Below, piece after piece: positions 15,677-26,385 of a stretch of DNA of 64,000 nt. Source of the stretch: Gammaproteobacteria bacterium (GTDB lineage: Bacteria; Pseudomonadota; Gammaproteobacteria; Burkholderiales; Thiobacillaceae); contig JAHJNN010000009.1 of NCBI GenBank assembly GCA_018820765.1, positions 22,287 to 86,286 of the forward strand. The letters run 5' to 3'. Under the pieces are notes generated by a model. The model worked only from the letters and a program-made list of their open reading frames with translations. It was not told where the DNA came from and did no database searches. The first letter of the stretch is position 1; the number at the start of each line of letters is the position of its first letter. The translations under genes were made by a program, and so were the position numbers.

Positions 15677-16495
15677 TCATTGTCGTCCCCCCTGCTTTGA
15701 GCCGCCGCCGATTTCGCTGCGCTCGGACCAGTTGCTCTCGGGCAGAAACTCGGCGCGTTCGGCGATGGCCTTTGCTTCATCTGCCCGTCCCAGTGCCTCC
15801 AGGACGGTCGATTTCAGGAACAGCGAATCCCGGCTGTCGGGATCGAGCCGGAGACCGGCATCGACGATCTCCAGCGCTTCCCGGGGCTGGCCCCGCAGGT
15901 GGAAGCAGATGGCCAGGTTGTGGTAAGCCTTCTGGTAGTCCGGATCCAGGCGGATCGCAGTGGAGAAGTGTTTGGCCGCCAAACCGATGCGCTTGTGCTT
16001 GGCATGCACCACGCCGAGATCGTCGTGGGCTTCCGCGTTATCCGGGTCAAGCTCGATGGCGCGGGTCAGGTCGCGCTCGGCTTCAGTCAGATGGTTGCGC
16101 CAGATGTTGCGCACGCCGCGCTTGGTGTACGCGACGGAACTGTCGGGGTGACGCCGAATATAGACGTCGAAGTCGGTAATGCCCTCGTCCACCCGGCCCA
16201 TGCGCCCGAGGGCCATGCCGCGCCCGAAATAGGCATTGTCCTGGCGGTCGTCCAGCCTGATGGCGGCCGTGTAGCTCTCCACCGCCCCGTATAAATCGTT
16301 CAGGGCATAGTAGGCGTCACCGCGCAGCGTATAGAGGCCGGCCTGGGCCGGAGCCGCCTCGATCAGGCGATTGGTTTTTTCCAGGGCGGCGAGTGCCGCC
16401 TCCCGCGTCTGAAACCCTGCGCCGGCCACGGACGCCCAAAGCACCGCCATGACAGCCAGAATCGCACTGGAAGCCCTTGAACCGGTTCGTTTCAT
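15677..16495 (-). CDS. Exported tetratricopeptide-repeat protein
   Basis: The 272-residue protein has a signal peptide (about residues 1-26, SSAILAVMAVLWASVAGAG) followed by six or so TPR units of 34 residues. Examples are YTLRGDAYYALNDLYGAVES, DNAYFGRGMALGRMGRVDEG and AYHNLAICFHLRGQPREALE. TPRs are protein-interaction scaffolds; a periplasmic scaffold role is likely but no partner is evident. GGAGG precedes the ATG at 16495. It diverges from the grpE-dnaK-dnaJ cluster. Confidence 0.85.
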   Translation of the reverse strand: MKRTGSRASSAILAVMAVLWASVAGAGFQTREAALAALEKTNRLIEAAPAQAGLYTLRGDAYYALNDLYGAVESYTAAIRLDDRQDNAYFGRGMALGRMGRVDEGITDFDVYIRRHPDSSVAYTKRGVRNIWRNHLTEAERDLTRAIELDPDNAEAHDDLGVVHAKHKRIGLAAKHFSTAIRLDPDYQKAYHNLAICFHLRGQPREALEIVDAGLRLDPDSRDSLFLKSTVLEALGRADEAKAIAERAEFLPESNWSERSEIGGGSKQGGRQ

Positions 16496-16582
16496 GGCAC
16501 GTCCTCCCCGTTTGGGATAAGACGGCGAGGCGTGCCGCTTTATTCCGGTTTTTCGATTCCGACCGGCTTGTTTGACCAGGGG

Positions 16583-16610
16583 CTTGAAAACCCTACTCCC
16601 GCCCCCACCT
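16583..16610 (+). promoter_or_regulatory. Sigma-32 (heat-shock) promoter of grpE
   Basis: CTTGAAA (16583-16589), a 13-bp spacer, and CCCCACCT (16603-16610) match the RpoH consensus CTTGAAA-N11-16-CCCCATNT with one clear mismatch. It lies 28 bp upstream of the grpE ATG, in the right place to drive grpE-dnaK. Confidence 0.85.
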
Positions 16611-16637
16611 CTCCGCGAGGACCAACTGGGAGCACAC

Positions 16638-17159
16638 ATGCAGGACGAAATCAAAAACGACACGCCGCCGGCCGAAAGCCACGAAAAGGACACCATGCCG
16701 AGCCTGGAAGCGCTGCTGAAGGCAGCCGAACTCCAGGCGGCCGAGCATCACGATGCCTGGCTGCGCGCCAAGGCGGAAACCGAGAACATGCGCCGCCGTG
16801 CGGCGGAAGACGTCGACAAGGCGCGCAAGTTCGCGGTGGAGAACTTCGCCAGCGAGCTGATGGCGGTAAAGGACAGCCTGGAAGCCGCGCTGGCGGTCGA
16901 GTCGCCGAGCGTGGAAAACCTGAAGGACGGCGTCGAACTGACCCTGAAGCAGCTGACCGCCGCCTTCGGCAAATTCAACCTCGTCGACATCGCCCCGCTG
17001 GGCGAGAAGTTCGATCCGCACCAGCACCAGGCGATCCAGGTGGTCGAGTCCGACCAGCCGGCCAACACGGTGGTCACGGTGCTGCAGAAAGGCTACCGCC
17101 TTAACGAGCGCACGCTGCGGCCGGCGCTGGTGATGGTGGCCAAGGGCAAGGACGCTTGA
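16638..17159 (+). CDS. grpE: Nucleotide exchange factor GrpE
   Basis: GrpE releases ADP from DnaK in the Hsp70 cycle. The 173-residue protein has a charged N-terminus, a long coiled-coil helix (about residues 25-85, with [19 protein letters not shown]) and the C-terminal beta domain ending in [17 protein letters not shown]. The ATG at 16638 was chosen because upstream in-frame residues overlap the promoter. dnaK follows 72 bp downstream, in the same heat-shock transcription unit. Confidence 0.96.
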   Translation: MQDEIKNDTPPAESHEKDTMPSLEALLKAAELQAAEHHDAWLRAKAETENMRRRAAEDVDKARKFAVENFASELMAVKDSLEAALAVESPSVENLKDGVELTLKQLTAAFGKFNLVDIAPLGEKFDPHQHQAIQVVESDQPANTVVTVLQKGYRLNERTLRPALVMVAKGKDA

Positions 17160-17231
17160 ACCGCCCTTATTGAAATCGGCGCCACCCCCCCCACATTCGA
17201 ATCAATTCAAACTTTTTAGAAGGAACGCATC

Positions 17232-19148
<1,917 letters not shown>

Positions 19149-19149
19149 G

Positions 19150-19265
19150 GGGGTCAGGGGTCGGGATTCAGGGATCAGGGAAAGTCGCGCTTCGCGCGGC
19201 TTTTTCCGTTTCCAGCCAATGCCGACTCGCTGTTCCCTGAATCCTGACCCCTGAATCCTGACCCC
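19150..19265. repeat. Large imperfect inverted repeat between dnaK and dnaJ
   Basis: The left arm (GGGTCAGGGGTCGGGATTCA onward, 19150-19181) and right arm (TTCCCTGAATCCTGACCCCT onward, 19233-19265) are inverted copies built from the word GATTCAGG, the same word that makes up the trpS heptamer array. The arms enclose a terminator hairpin. Right-arm bases run up to 5 bp before the dnaJ start codon, so they also occupy its ribosome binding region. Confidence 0.85.
19181..19205 (+). terminator. Rho-independent terminator after dnaK
   Basis: GTCGCGC and GCGCGGC (one G-T wobble) around a TTC loop are followed by TTTTT, with AAA on the 5' side extending the stem. It would reduce read-through from dnaK into dnaJ. 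Confidence 0.7.
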
Positions 19266-19270
19266 CTGCT

Positions 19271-20386
19271 ATGAGCAAACGCGACTACTACGAAGTCCTC
19301 GGCGTCGCCAAGAACGCCTCGGACGAAGAAATCAAAAAGGCCTACCGCAAGCTGGCCATGAAGCACCATCCTGACCGCAACCCGGACGACAAGGGCGCGG
19401 AGGAGAAATTCAAGGAGGCCAAGCAGGCCTACGAAATCCTGTCCGACTCGGACAAACGCGCCGCCTACGACCAGTTCGGCCACGCCGGGGTCGACCAGCA
19501 GGCCGGCATGGGCGGCGGTTACGGCGGCAGCGGATTTTCCGATGCCTTCTCGGACATCTTCGGCGACATCTTCGGCGGCGGGGGCGGCGCCCGCCGCGAC
19601 CGCGTCTACCGCGGCGCCGACCTGCGCTACAACCTGGAAATCGGGCTGGAAGAAGCGGCGCGCGGCACCGAGACCAAGATCCGCATTCCGACTCTGGAAG
19701 AGTGCGGCGTGTGTCACGGCAGCGGCGCCAAGCCGGGCACCACGCCGACCACCTGCACCACCTGCGGCGGTCACGGCCAGGTGCGCATCCAGCAGGGCTT
19801 CTTCTCGGTGCAGCAGACCTGCCCGCGCTGCGGCGGCACCGGCAAGATGGTGGCCGACCCCTGCATCGCCTGCCATGGCGAAGGCCGCGTCAAGAAGCAC
19901 AAGACGCTGTCGGTGAAGATTCCCGCCGGGGTCGACAGCGGCGACCGCATCCGCCTGGGCGGCGAAGGCGAAGCCGGGGTCAACGGCGGTCCGTCGGGCG
20001 ATCTCTATGTGGTGATCCACCTCAAAGATCACCCGGTGTTCAAGCGCGACGGCAACGACCTGCATTGCGAAATGCCGATCAGCTTTGCCACCGCCGCCCT
20101 CGGCGGCGAGGTCGAAATTCCCACCCTTGAAGGCCACGCCAAGATCAGGATTCCGGCCGAAACGCAGTCGGGCAAGGTGTTCCGCCTGCGCGGCAAGGGC
20201 ATCAAGGGCGTGCGCAGCAACGCGCCGGGCGATTTGCTGTGCCACATGCAGATCGAAACGCCGGTGAACCTGTCCGAACGCCAGCGCGAATTGTTGCGCG
20301 AGTTCGAAGCCCTGAGCCCGGGGCGGAACAACAACCCGCGTGCACAATCGTTCATGGACAAGGTCAAGTCGTTCTTCGGGCAGTAA
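19271..20386 (+). CDS. dnaJ: Chaperone DnaJ (Hsp40)
   Basis: The 371-residue type A J-protein has the J domain (residues 1-70, [20 protein letters not shown] and the HPD triad in KHHPDRNP), then a Gly/Phe region ([13 protein letters not shown]). Four zinc-binding CxxCxGxG repeats follow ([36 protein letters not shown]), then the C-terminal substrate domains. It stimulates DnaK ATPase and delivers substrates. The ribosome binding region falls within the inverted repeat at 19233-19265, and no typical Shine-Dalgarno is seen. Confidence 0.98.
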   Translation: MSKRDYYEVLGVAKNASDEEIKKAYRKLAMKHHPDRNPDDKGAEEKFKEAKQAYEILSDSDKRAAYDQFGHAGVDQQAGMGGGYGGSGFSDAFSDIFGDIFGGGGGARRDRVYRGADLRYNLEIGLEEAARGTETKIRIPTLEECGVCHGSGAKPGTTPTTCTTCGGHGQVRIQQGFFSVQQTCPRCGGTGKMVADPCIACHGEGRVKKHKTLSVKIPAGVDSGDRIRLGGEGEAGVNGGPSGDLYVVIHLKDHPVFKRDGNDLHCEMPISFATAALGGEVEIPTLEGHAKIRIPAETQSGKVFRLRGKGIKGVRSNAPGDLLCHMQIETPVNLSERQRELLREFEALSPGRNNNPRAQSFMDKVKSFFGQ

Positions 20387-20510
20387 AGGGGACCGTTGGA
20401 AGCACGGCCCATGCGGGCCAGACAGCGCGGCGCATCGCGCCCGCGCTTCACGGCCTGCGCTTTTTTTCACGCTGCACTATGCTGACTAAAACCAACAGGA
20501 GACCGATCCC

Positions 20511-21014
20511 ATGCGCAAACCCTCACTGATCGCAGCAGGCTGCGCCGCCTTGCTTACCTTGCCCGCAATCGCCGCAGACGTCCCCGTCATCGTCAAGATC
20601 CCCAGGCTCACCGTGGAAGCGTCGGAGAAACTCGCCCGTGCGGCGATGGATGCCTGCCGCAAGCAGGGCATTCAGATCGGCGTGACCGTGGTTGACCGCA
20701 GCGGCGACGCCATGGTGGTGATGCGCGACACGCTGGCACCGCGGGTCACCCTGCAGATCAGCCAGCAGAAGGCCTACACCGCGGTCAACTTCAACGCGGC
20801 CACGTCCGCGATGGAGAATCGCTTCACCCAGCCTTTCTCGGTCGGCAAGGTCGACGGCCTGGTGTTTTCCGCGGGCGGCGTGCCGATCGAAGCCGCAGGC
20901 AACATCATCGGCGCCGTCGGCGTTTCCGGCGCGGCCACCGGGGCACAAGACGAAGCGTGCGCCCGTGCCGGCATCGAGTCCATCCAGTTCGAGCTCGAAT
21001 CCGCGAGCCTGTGA
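20511..21014 (+). CDS. Exported GlcG/HbpS family protein
   Basis: The 167-residue protein has a signal peptide (LIAAGCAALLTLPAIAAD, about residues 5-22) and a GlcG/HbpS (DUF336) domain with GVTVVDRSGDAMVVMRD, SQQKAYTAVNFN and GGVPIEAAGNIIGAVGVSG. HbpS in Streptomyces binds haem; most members are uncharacterised. A periplasmic binding or sensing role is plausible. AACAGGAGA precedes the start. Confidence 0.88.
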   Translation: MRKPSLIAAGCAALLTLPAIAADVPVIVKIPRLTVEASEKLARAAMDACRKQGIQIGVTVVDRSGDAMVVMRDTLAPRVTLQISQQKAYTAVNFNAATSAMENRFTQPFSVGKVDGLVFSAGGVPIEAAGNIIGAVGVSGAATGAQDEACARAGIESIQFELESASL

Positions 21015-21020
21015 TCCATC

Positions 21021-21040
21021 GGCCGGGGCACGCCCCGGCC
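21021..21040 (+). terminator. Perfect GC hairpin after the GlcG-like gene
   Basis: GGCCGGGGC and GCCCCGGCC are inverted around AC, beginning 7 bp after the stop codon. A short T-run (ATTTTT) follows only 10 bp later, so it is a weak or Rho-assisted terminator candidate. Confidence 0.5.
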
Positions 21041-21160
21041 TCGTCCCCCGATTTTTCAGCGCGCCGGACGCGGTATGATTCGCGTCATGTTCGCGTTCTG
21101 TCCGCCTGAATCCCTGATCGTGCCTGCCGCTCGGAGAGCAGGCCCTGTGCGGGCCCATTC

Positions 21161-21970
21161 ATGACCGATCTCTTCCACAGCGAACACGCGATCGATTTCG
21201 AGCGCCGCTTCGGCGGCATGCGTCGCCTCTATGGCAGCGCGGCTTTCGAACGCTTCCAGCAGGCGCACGTCTGCGTCATCGGCATCGGCGGCGTCGGTGC
21301 CTGGACCGCCGAGGCGCTGGCGCGCTCGGCCATCGGCCGCCTCACCCTGATCGATCCAGACCACCTGGCCGAATCCAACATCAACCGCCAGGTTCACGCG
21401 CTCACGCACGAACTCGGCAAATCCAAGATCCAGGCCATGACGGAACGCATCCATGCGATCAACCCGCGCTGCCGGGTGACAGGCGTGGAAGAATTCCTGA
21501 CCGCGGAGAATGCCGCCGAACTGCTGGCGCACGGTTTCGACTACGTGGTGGATGCCATCGACAGCGCCCGTGCCAAGACCGCGCTGATCGCCCACTGCCG
21601 CCGCCGGCGCGTCCGGCTGGTCTGCGTCGGCGCCGCCGGCGGCCAAAGCGACCCCGGCCGGGTGCAGCTGGCCGACCTCGCCCGCACCACCGAAGACCCG
21701 CTGCTGTCCAAGGTGCGCGCCAGCCTGCGCCGCGAACATGGCTTTCCGCGCGAACCCGGGAAGAAATTCGGCGTCGACTGCGTCTATTCCACCGAGCCCC
21801 TCACCTATCCGAGCGCCGAGGGCGGCGTGTGCTACGAACGCCCGGAGGACGCCCACCTGCACGGGCTCAATTGCGCCGGCTTCGGCTCGTCGGTGTGCGT
21901 GACCGCGACTTTCGGCCTGCGCGCGGCCGCGCAGGTGCTTAACCGATTGGCCGCGCCGCAATCGAAGTAA
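21161..21970 (+). CDS. tcdA: tRNA threonylcarbamoyladenosine dehydratase TcdA
   Basis: The 269-residue protein is an E1/ThiF-like adenylating enzyme with the nucleotide-binding motif VIGIGGVGAWTAEALARS, the metal/ATP loop LIDPDHLAESNINRQ and VVDAIDSARAKTALI. TcdA (CsdL/YgdL) cyclises t6A to ct6A on tRNA using ATP, with sulfur-relay protein CsdE as a frequent partner. Cys-containing FGVDCVYSTEP and LNCAGFGSSV are conserved in the family. Together with TsaE and the YciO-type protein, this is the third t6A-related gene in the window. Confidence 0.93.
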   Translation: MTDLFHSEHAIDFERRFGGMRRLYGSAAFERFQQAHVCVIGIGGVGAWTAEALARSAIGRLTLIDPDHLAESNINRQVHALTHELGKSKIQAMTERIHAINPRCRVTGVEEFLTAENAAELLAHGFDYVVDAIDSARAKTALIAHCRRRRVRLVCVGAAGGQSDPGRVQLADLARTTEDPLLSKVRASLRREHGFPREPGKKFGVDCVYSTEPLTYPSAEGGVCYERPEDAHLHGLNCAGFGSSVCVTATFGLRAAAQVLNRLAAPQSK

Positions 21971-22211
21971 GCGGCGCGCCTTCTATTCCGGCTTCGCCCC
22001 GCACGCCTTTTTTGCCGCTTTTCCGGGAACGAGGCGGGGACATCTCACCCCATTTGTTATTAAAGGATTCTATTTACCCATCCGTAACACTAATATTATT
22101 CATCTGGCAGACGGCTAGGGGTCTCGAACCTGCGACCCTCCTTGCATCGACCGGACACCTCGATTGTTCCGAGGCTCCGCAGGCTGTCTTTAATATCGGG
22201 AGGTTTGACGA
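21971..22211. other. Intergenic region with a tRNA-like remnant
   Basis: This 241-bp gap is less GC-rich than its neighbours. On the minus strand GTCGCAGGTTCGAGACCCC looks like a tRNA T-arm and is followed by CTAGCCGTCTGCCA, ending in CCA. However, the T-stem has two mismatches and no anticodon arm is found, so it is at most a decayed 3' fragment. A promoter for the phnD-like gene must lie here; CACTAATATTATT around 22086 has a TAATAT candidate -10. Confidence 0.4.
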
Positions 22212-23048
22212 ATGACAGACTTGATGCGTTTTCTTTTGTTTGTGTTCACCCTGGTGCTGGGCCCTTCCGCGTTGGCAAGCGAAAAATCTCCGCTGACCTT
22301 GGGCGTGTTCCCCTACGTCACCCCGGCTCAGCTGGCAGCCTTTCACGCCCCGCTCAAGGATTACCTGGCCAGAGGCCTGGACCGCCCGGTGACCTTGGTC
22401 ACCGCGCCGGATTTCATGAGCTTTGTCGACCGCACCCGCGACGGCCAGTACGACATCGTCTTCACCGCCCCCCATCTTGGCCGCCTGGCGGAAACCCGCG
22501 ATGGATACAAGCGCGTGGCCCAGACCAGCCATACCGTGCAGGGTTTTTTTCTTGCCCGCAAGGATTCGGACATCCGCAAGATCGAGGATCTGAGGGGAAA
22601 AACGGTGATGATCGCGCAAAAGGTCTCGATCGTTTATCAGATGGCGGAGCATACGCTGCGGGAAAATGGCCTCGTGCCCGGCGAGTCGGTGACGATCATC
22701 GACACACGCACCCATAACAATGCCATGCACGCACCCCTGCGCGGCGAGGCCGATGCTTCGGTGACGGGCAAGCTGCTGTGGTATGTGCTGGACGACAAAC
22801 AGAAGGAACCGTTGCAGATCATCGGCACGACCGAGGAAGCGCCGGGTTTCCTGGTCATGGCGCATCCGCGACTGGCCACGCAGGACGTCGACAAGATCAA
22901 AAACCTGCTGCTGGCTTTCCACCTGAAGCCAGGCAGCGCGTCCTACTTCACCACCAATGGGTACGAGAAATTTCAAGCCGTCGATGACCGCACCATGAAA
23001 GGGCTTGATCCCTATACCCGGATATTCCTCAAGCCGACGAGTCCGTGA
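22212..23048 (+). CDS. PhnD-like phosphate/phosphonate-type substrate-binding protein
   Basis: The 278-residue protein has a signal peptide (residues 1-23, LLFVFTLVLGPSALAS) and a PhnD/TauA-like periplasmic binding fold (LTLGVFPYVTPAQLAAFHAP, DIVFTAPHLGRLA, DLRGKTVMIAQ). GGGAGG lies 8 bp before the ATG. Unlike a transport operon, no permease or ATPase follows. The stop codon overlaps the GTG start of a membrane GGDEF-EAL protein (GTGA), so it is more likely the ligand sensor for that protein than part of an uptake system. The ligand is not known. Confidence 0.85.
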   Translation: MTDLMRFLLFVFTLVLGPSALASEKSPLTLGVFPYVTPAQLAAFHAPLKDYLARGLDRPVTLVTAPDFMSFVDRTRDGQYDIVFTAPHLGRLAETRDGYKRVAQTSHTVQGFFLARKDSDIRKIEDLRGKTVMIAQKVSIVYQMAEHTLRENGLVPGESVTIIDTRTHNNAMHAPLRGEADASVTGKLLWYVLDDKQKEPLQIIGTTEEAPGFLVMAHPRLATQDVDKIKNLLLAFHLKPGSASYFTTNGYEKFQAVDDRTMKGLDPYTRIFLKPTSP

Positions 23049-25483
23049 CCTCGAACAACACCCCCTTCTTCCATTCCATCCGCACCCGGCTGGTCATCGT
23101 CAGCATCCTCATCGAAGTGACGATGCTGGGGCTGCTGATTGCCAACAGCGTGCGCTTGATGACCGACGTCATGGAAGACCGCACCGAGGCGCGGCTGCAA
23201 ACCGTCAACCCCCTGCTCAACGCCTCGCTCGGCGCGCGCCTGTTCGAGCGCGACCATGCGTCGATCAACGAGATCCTGCAGCAGCTGGTCCACAGCAGGA
23301 CCGCCGAACTCGACTATATCGTCGTCTTCGACGACAAGAACGTCCTCTACGCCCAAGCCGGCAAGGTCGATGCAGCCAATCTGCCGGCCCTCGATCAGAG
23401 CATCCGGCAGAGTCTGAACGACCTGATTTACGACACCAGCATTCCGATCACGCTCGCGGGCGAGACCGTCGGATACGCCCGCTATGGGCTCTCGCTGGCG
23501 TCCTTCATGGCATCCCGGGAAAGCATCCTGCGCCAGAGCCTGCTGATTGCCGGCGCGGAAATCCTGTTCACCCTGCTTGCCCTGGGCGTGGCTGGTTTCC
23601 TGCTGACCCGGCATATCCGGACGCTGCTGGTTGCGACCCGAAAAATCAGCGGCGGCGAATACGACCTGCATATCCCGGTGAGCAGCCGCGACGAAATCGG
23701 CGTGCTGGCCAGCAACTTCAATACCATGACCGCAGCGATCCGCAACCGGATTGCAGCACTGCATCGATCCGAACATGAACTGCATGAAGAAAAGGAACGC
23801 GCCGAGGTGACGCTGCATTCCATCGGCGACGGCGTCATCACCACTGATCTGCAGGGCCGGGTGCGCTATCTGAATCCGGAGGCGGAAACCCTGACCGGCT
23901 GCACCCTGGCCGAGGCCGTGGGCAAACCCATTGAAACGGTCTACCGGATCCAGGATCAGTCCACCGGCAACCCGCTGGCCAACCCGGCGCGCCTGTGCCT
24001 GGCCGAGGACACCGTGATCAGCGGCGTCAATCTCGCGCAGCTGGTCCGAGCCGATGGCCGTGCCTACGCCGTCGAGGAAACCGCCGCCCCGATCCGCGGC
24101 AAGGCGGGCAAAACCATCGGCGCCGTGCTGGTGTTCCATGATGTGACCGAAGCCCGGGAAGCCTCGCGCAAACTGGCCTACCAGGCCACTCACGATGCCC
24201 TGACAGGATTGATCAACCGCCGCGAATTCGAGCGGCAGATCGAGGCCGCCCTGCAGGATGCCAAGGCCCACAACACCGACAATGCGTTCTGTTACATGGA
24301 TCTGGACCAGTTCAAGGTGGTCAACGACACCTGCGGGCACATTGCCGGCGATGGCTTGCTGATCGAGCTGGCGACGCTGCTGCGCCACCGGGTACGCGAA
24401 ACCGACACCGTCGCCCGCCTGGGAGGCGACGAATTCGGCATCCTGATGCGGAATATTCCCTTGAACGAGGCCCGGGCCCTGGCCGAGGACATCCGCAACC
24501 GCGTCCGCGATTACCGTTTTCTATGGGAAGGCCAGACCTTCGAGGTGGGAATCAGCATCGGGGTGGTTCCCATCCGTCCCGACACCCCCGCTGCCGCGGA
24601 TATTTTCAGCAAGGCCGACATTGCCTGCTTCGTGGCCAAGGACAAGGGGCGCAACCAGATTCACGTCTCCAGCATGGACGACGTCGAGCAAGCGCGGCGC
24701 CATCTGGAAATGCAATGGTCGGTGCGCATACCCAGCGCCCTGGAAAACGACCGCTTCGTCCTGCACTGCCAGAAAATCTATCCGCTCGATCCCGCCAGCG
24801 GCGCCGCCCCCCGCTGCGAGCTGCTGGTTCGCATGCTGGACGAGGACGGCACGCTGATCCTGCCGGGGCGGCTGATTCCCGCCGCCGAGCGTTTCCGCCA
24901 CATGCCCGATATCGACCGCTGGGTCATCCACAATGCGCTCAAACTCATTGCCCGCCATGGCGCCCAGATGGGGCTGGCCGCCTATGCCATCAATCTCTCC
25001 GGACAGTCGCTCGGGCAGGAGGACCTGCTCGATTTCGTCAAGCGCGAAATCCTGCGCAGCGGCGTCAAGCCGAGTCTGGTGACCTTCGAGATCACCGAGA
25101 CTGCCGCCATTCGAAACGTATCCCATGCGGCCCGCTTCATGAGGGAATTGAAGAAAATGGGCTGCCAGTTCGCGCTGGACGATTTCGGCAGCGGCCTGAG
25201 TTCCTTCGGCTATCTCAAGATGCTGCCGGTGGATTACTTGAAGATCGACGGCAGCTTCGTGCGCAACATGGTGCATGACGAGCACGATCATTCCATCGTC
25301 GTTGCCATCACCCAGATCGCCAAAACCCTGAAAATCGGCTGCGTGGCGGAGTTCGTCGAGGACGAGGCGACCCTGCTGGCGCTGAAGGAAATCGGGGTCG
25401 ACTACGCACAGGGCAACTTCCTCCACCGGCCGGAAGCCGTCAGCAACGACACCGCAACGGAGAAACTGCCGCTCAGGGGCTGA
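23045..25483 (+). CDS. Membrane sensor with HAMP, PAS, GGDEF and EAL domains
   Basis: The 812-residue protein has two membrane helices (about residues 16-35 and 165-190) around a periplasmic sensor domain. HAMP (190-240), PAS (255-370), GGDEF and EAL domains follow. The GGDEF motif is intact (460-464), with an RETD inhibitory site exactly five residues before it. The EAL domain reads ELLVR in place of EALVR (Glu at 592). It keeps the Asn of AINLSG, the Glu of ITE, the Asp pair of DDFGSG, the Lys of LKID and the Gln of YAQGN, so both c-di-GMP synthesis and breakdown are possible. GTG start, overlapping the PhnD-like gene by four bases; the two are probably a sensor pair. Confidence 0.92.
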   Translation: MTSNNTPFFHSIRTRLVIVSILIEVTMLGLLIANSVRLMTDVMEDRTEARLQTVNPLLNASLGARLFERDHASINEILQQLVHSRTAELDYIVVFDDKNVLYAQAGKVDAANLPALDQSIRQSLNDLIYDTSIPITLAGETVGYARYGLSLASFMASRESILRQSLLIAGAEILFTLLALGVAGFLLTRHIRTLLVATRKISGGEYDLHIPVSSRDEIGVLASNFNTMTAAIRNRIAALHRSEHELHEEKERAEVTLHSIGDGVITTDLQGRVRYLNPEAETLTGCTLAEAVGKPIETVYRIQDQSTGNPLANPARLCLAEDTVISGVNLAQLVRADGRAYAVEETAAPIRGKAGKTIGAVLVFHDVTEAREASRKLAYQATHDALTGLINRREFERQIEAALQDAKAHNTDNAFCYMDLDQFKVVNDTCGHIAGDGLLIELATLLRHRVRETDTVARLGGDEFGILMRNIPLNEARALAEDIRNRVRDYRFLWEGQTFEVGISIGVVPIRPDTPAAADIFSKADIACFVAKDKGRNQIHVSSMDDVEQARRHLEMQWSVRIPSALENDRFVLHCQKIYPLDPASGAAPRCELLVRMLDEDGTLILPGRLIPAAERFRHMPDIDRWVIHNALKLIARHGAQMGLAAYAINLSGQSLGQEDLLDFVKREILRSGVKPSLVTFEITETAAIRNVSHAARFMRELKKMGCQFALDDFGSGLSSFGYLKMLPVDYLKIDGSFVRNMVHDEHDHSIVVAITQIAKTLKIGCVAEFVEDEATLLALKEIGVDYAQGNFLHRPEAVSNDTATEKLPLRG

Positions 25484-25513
25484 CCGCCTGACTCAGGGGT
25501 GCCCTGGGCCGGC

Positions 25514-26284
25514 TCAGGGCCGGGCCGCGGCAAACAGGCGGAAAAAGTTCTGCGTCGTGGCCTCGCCCACCGCCTCGGCCGTCATCCCCCGCACCCGCGC
25601 GATTTCCTCCGCCACGTGCTTCACGAAGCCCGGCTGGTTGGTCTGGCCGCGATGCGGTACCGGCGCAAGATAGGGCGAATCGGTCTCGATCAGGATGCGA
25701 TCGAGCGGAATGGCCGCAGCGACCTCGCGCAGCGCGGCGGCATTCTTGAAGGTCACGATGCCAGAAAACGAGATGTAGAACCCCAATTCGACGGCCGCTT
25801 CGGCCACCGCCAGGCTCTCGGTGAAGCAGTGCATCACGCCGCCCGCCTCGCCCGCCTGTTCCTCGCGCATGAGGCGCAGGGTGTCGTCGGCCGCGGAACG
25901 GGTGTGGATCACCAGGGGCTTGCGGCTGGCCCGCGCGGCGCGGATGTGGATGCGAAAGCGCTCGCGCTGCCATTCGAGGTCGCCGGTGAGACGGAAATAA
26001 TCCAGCCCGGTTTCGCCGATCGCCACCACCTTGGGATGGTCGGCCAGCGCGACCAGTTCTTCCACCGTCGGCTCGGTGCAGTCCTCATGGTCTGGATGCA
26101 CGCCGACCGAGGCGTACACGTTCGGATGCGCCTCGGCCAGCGCGCGGATTTCAGGGAATTTTTCAAGCTCCACACTGATGCACAGCGCGTGGCTCACCTG
26201 GTTGGCGGCCATGAGACCGAACACCTCGGGCAGATTGCCGGCGAGCTCGGGAAAATTGATGTGGCAGTGGGAATCGACGAACAT
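25514..26284 (-). CDS. TatD family metal-dependent hydrolase
   Basis: The 256-residue protein starts FVDSHCHINFPEL, with HxH metal ligands. It contains AIGETGLDYFR (Glu ligand), KPLVIHTRSA (His), GVMHCFTES (His) and LIETDSPYLAP (Asp), the full TatD ligand set. These are DNases or exonucleases involved in repair and nucleic acid turnover. The start at 26284 begins at the motif; six residues upstream could be included. It is the last gene of the fatty acid/replication block, with an inverted repeat separating it from pilZ. Confidence 0.93.
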   Translation of the reverse strand: MFVDSHCHINFPELAGNLPEVFGLMAANQVSHALCISVELEKFPEIRALAEAHPNVYASVGVHPDHEDCTEPTVEELVALADHPKVVAIGETGLDYFRLTGDLEWQRERFRIHIRAARASRKPLVIHTRSAADDTLRLMREEQAGEAGGVMHCFTESLAVAEAAVELGFYISFSGIVTFKNAAALREVAAAIPLDRILIETDSPYLAPVPHRGQTNQPGFVKHVAEEIARVRGMTAEAVGEATTQNFFRLFAAARP

Positions 26285-26292
26285 TTCAGATA

Positions 26293-26381
26293 CAAGATTC
26301 AAGTTACAAGGTGCAAGTTCTTGAAGGCGCCATGGTTTTTAAAGGGACTTGGCGCCGCTCTTGTAACTTGAATCTTGCACC
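26293..26381. repeat. Compound inverted repeat between pilZ and tatD
   Basis: An 18-bp word (CAAGATTCAAGTTACAAG, 26293-26310) and its exact reverse complement (26360-26377) enclose a second pair: GGTGCAAG (26311-26318) and CTTGCACC (26374-26381) overlap the arms, and GGCGCC occurs twice inside. In the pilZ-tatD transcript it can form a long hairpin. The layout resembles the dnaK-dnaJ repeat, but the words differ. Confidence 0.9.
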
Positions 26382-26385
26382 TGCC

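Noticed and set aside
22105..22150. A second tRNA gene suggested by GTCGCAGGTTCGAGACC and a CCA end
   Set aside because: The T-stem does not pair, and no anticodon or D arm is found; kept only as a possible remnant.
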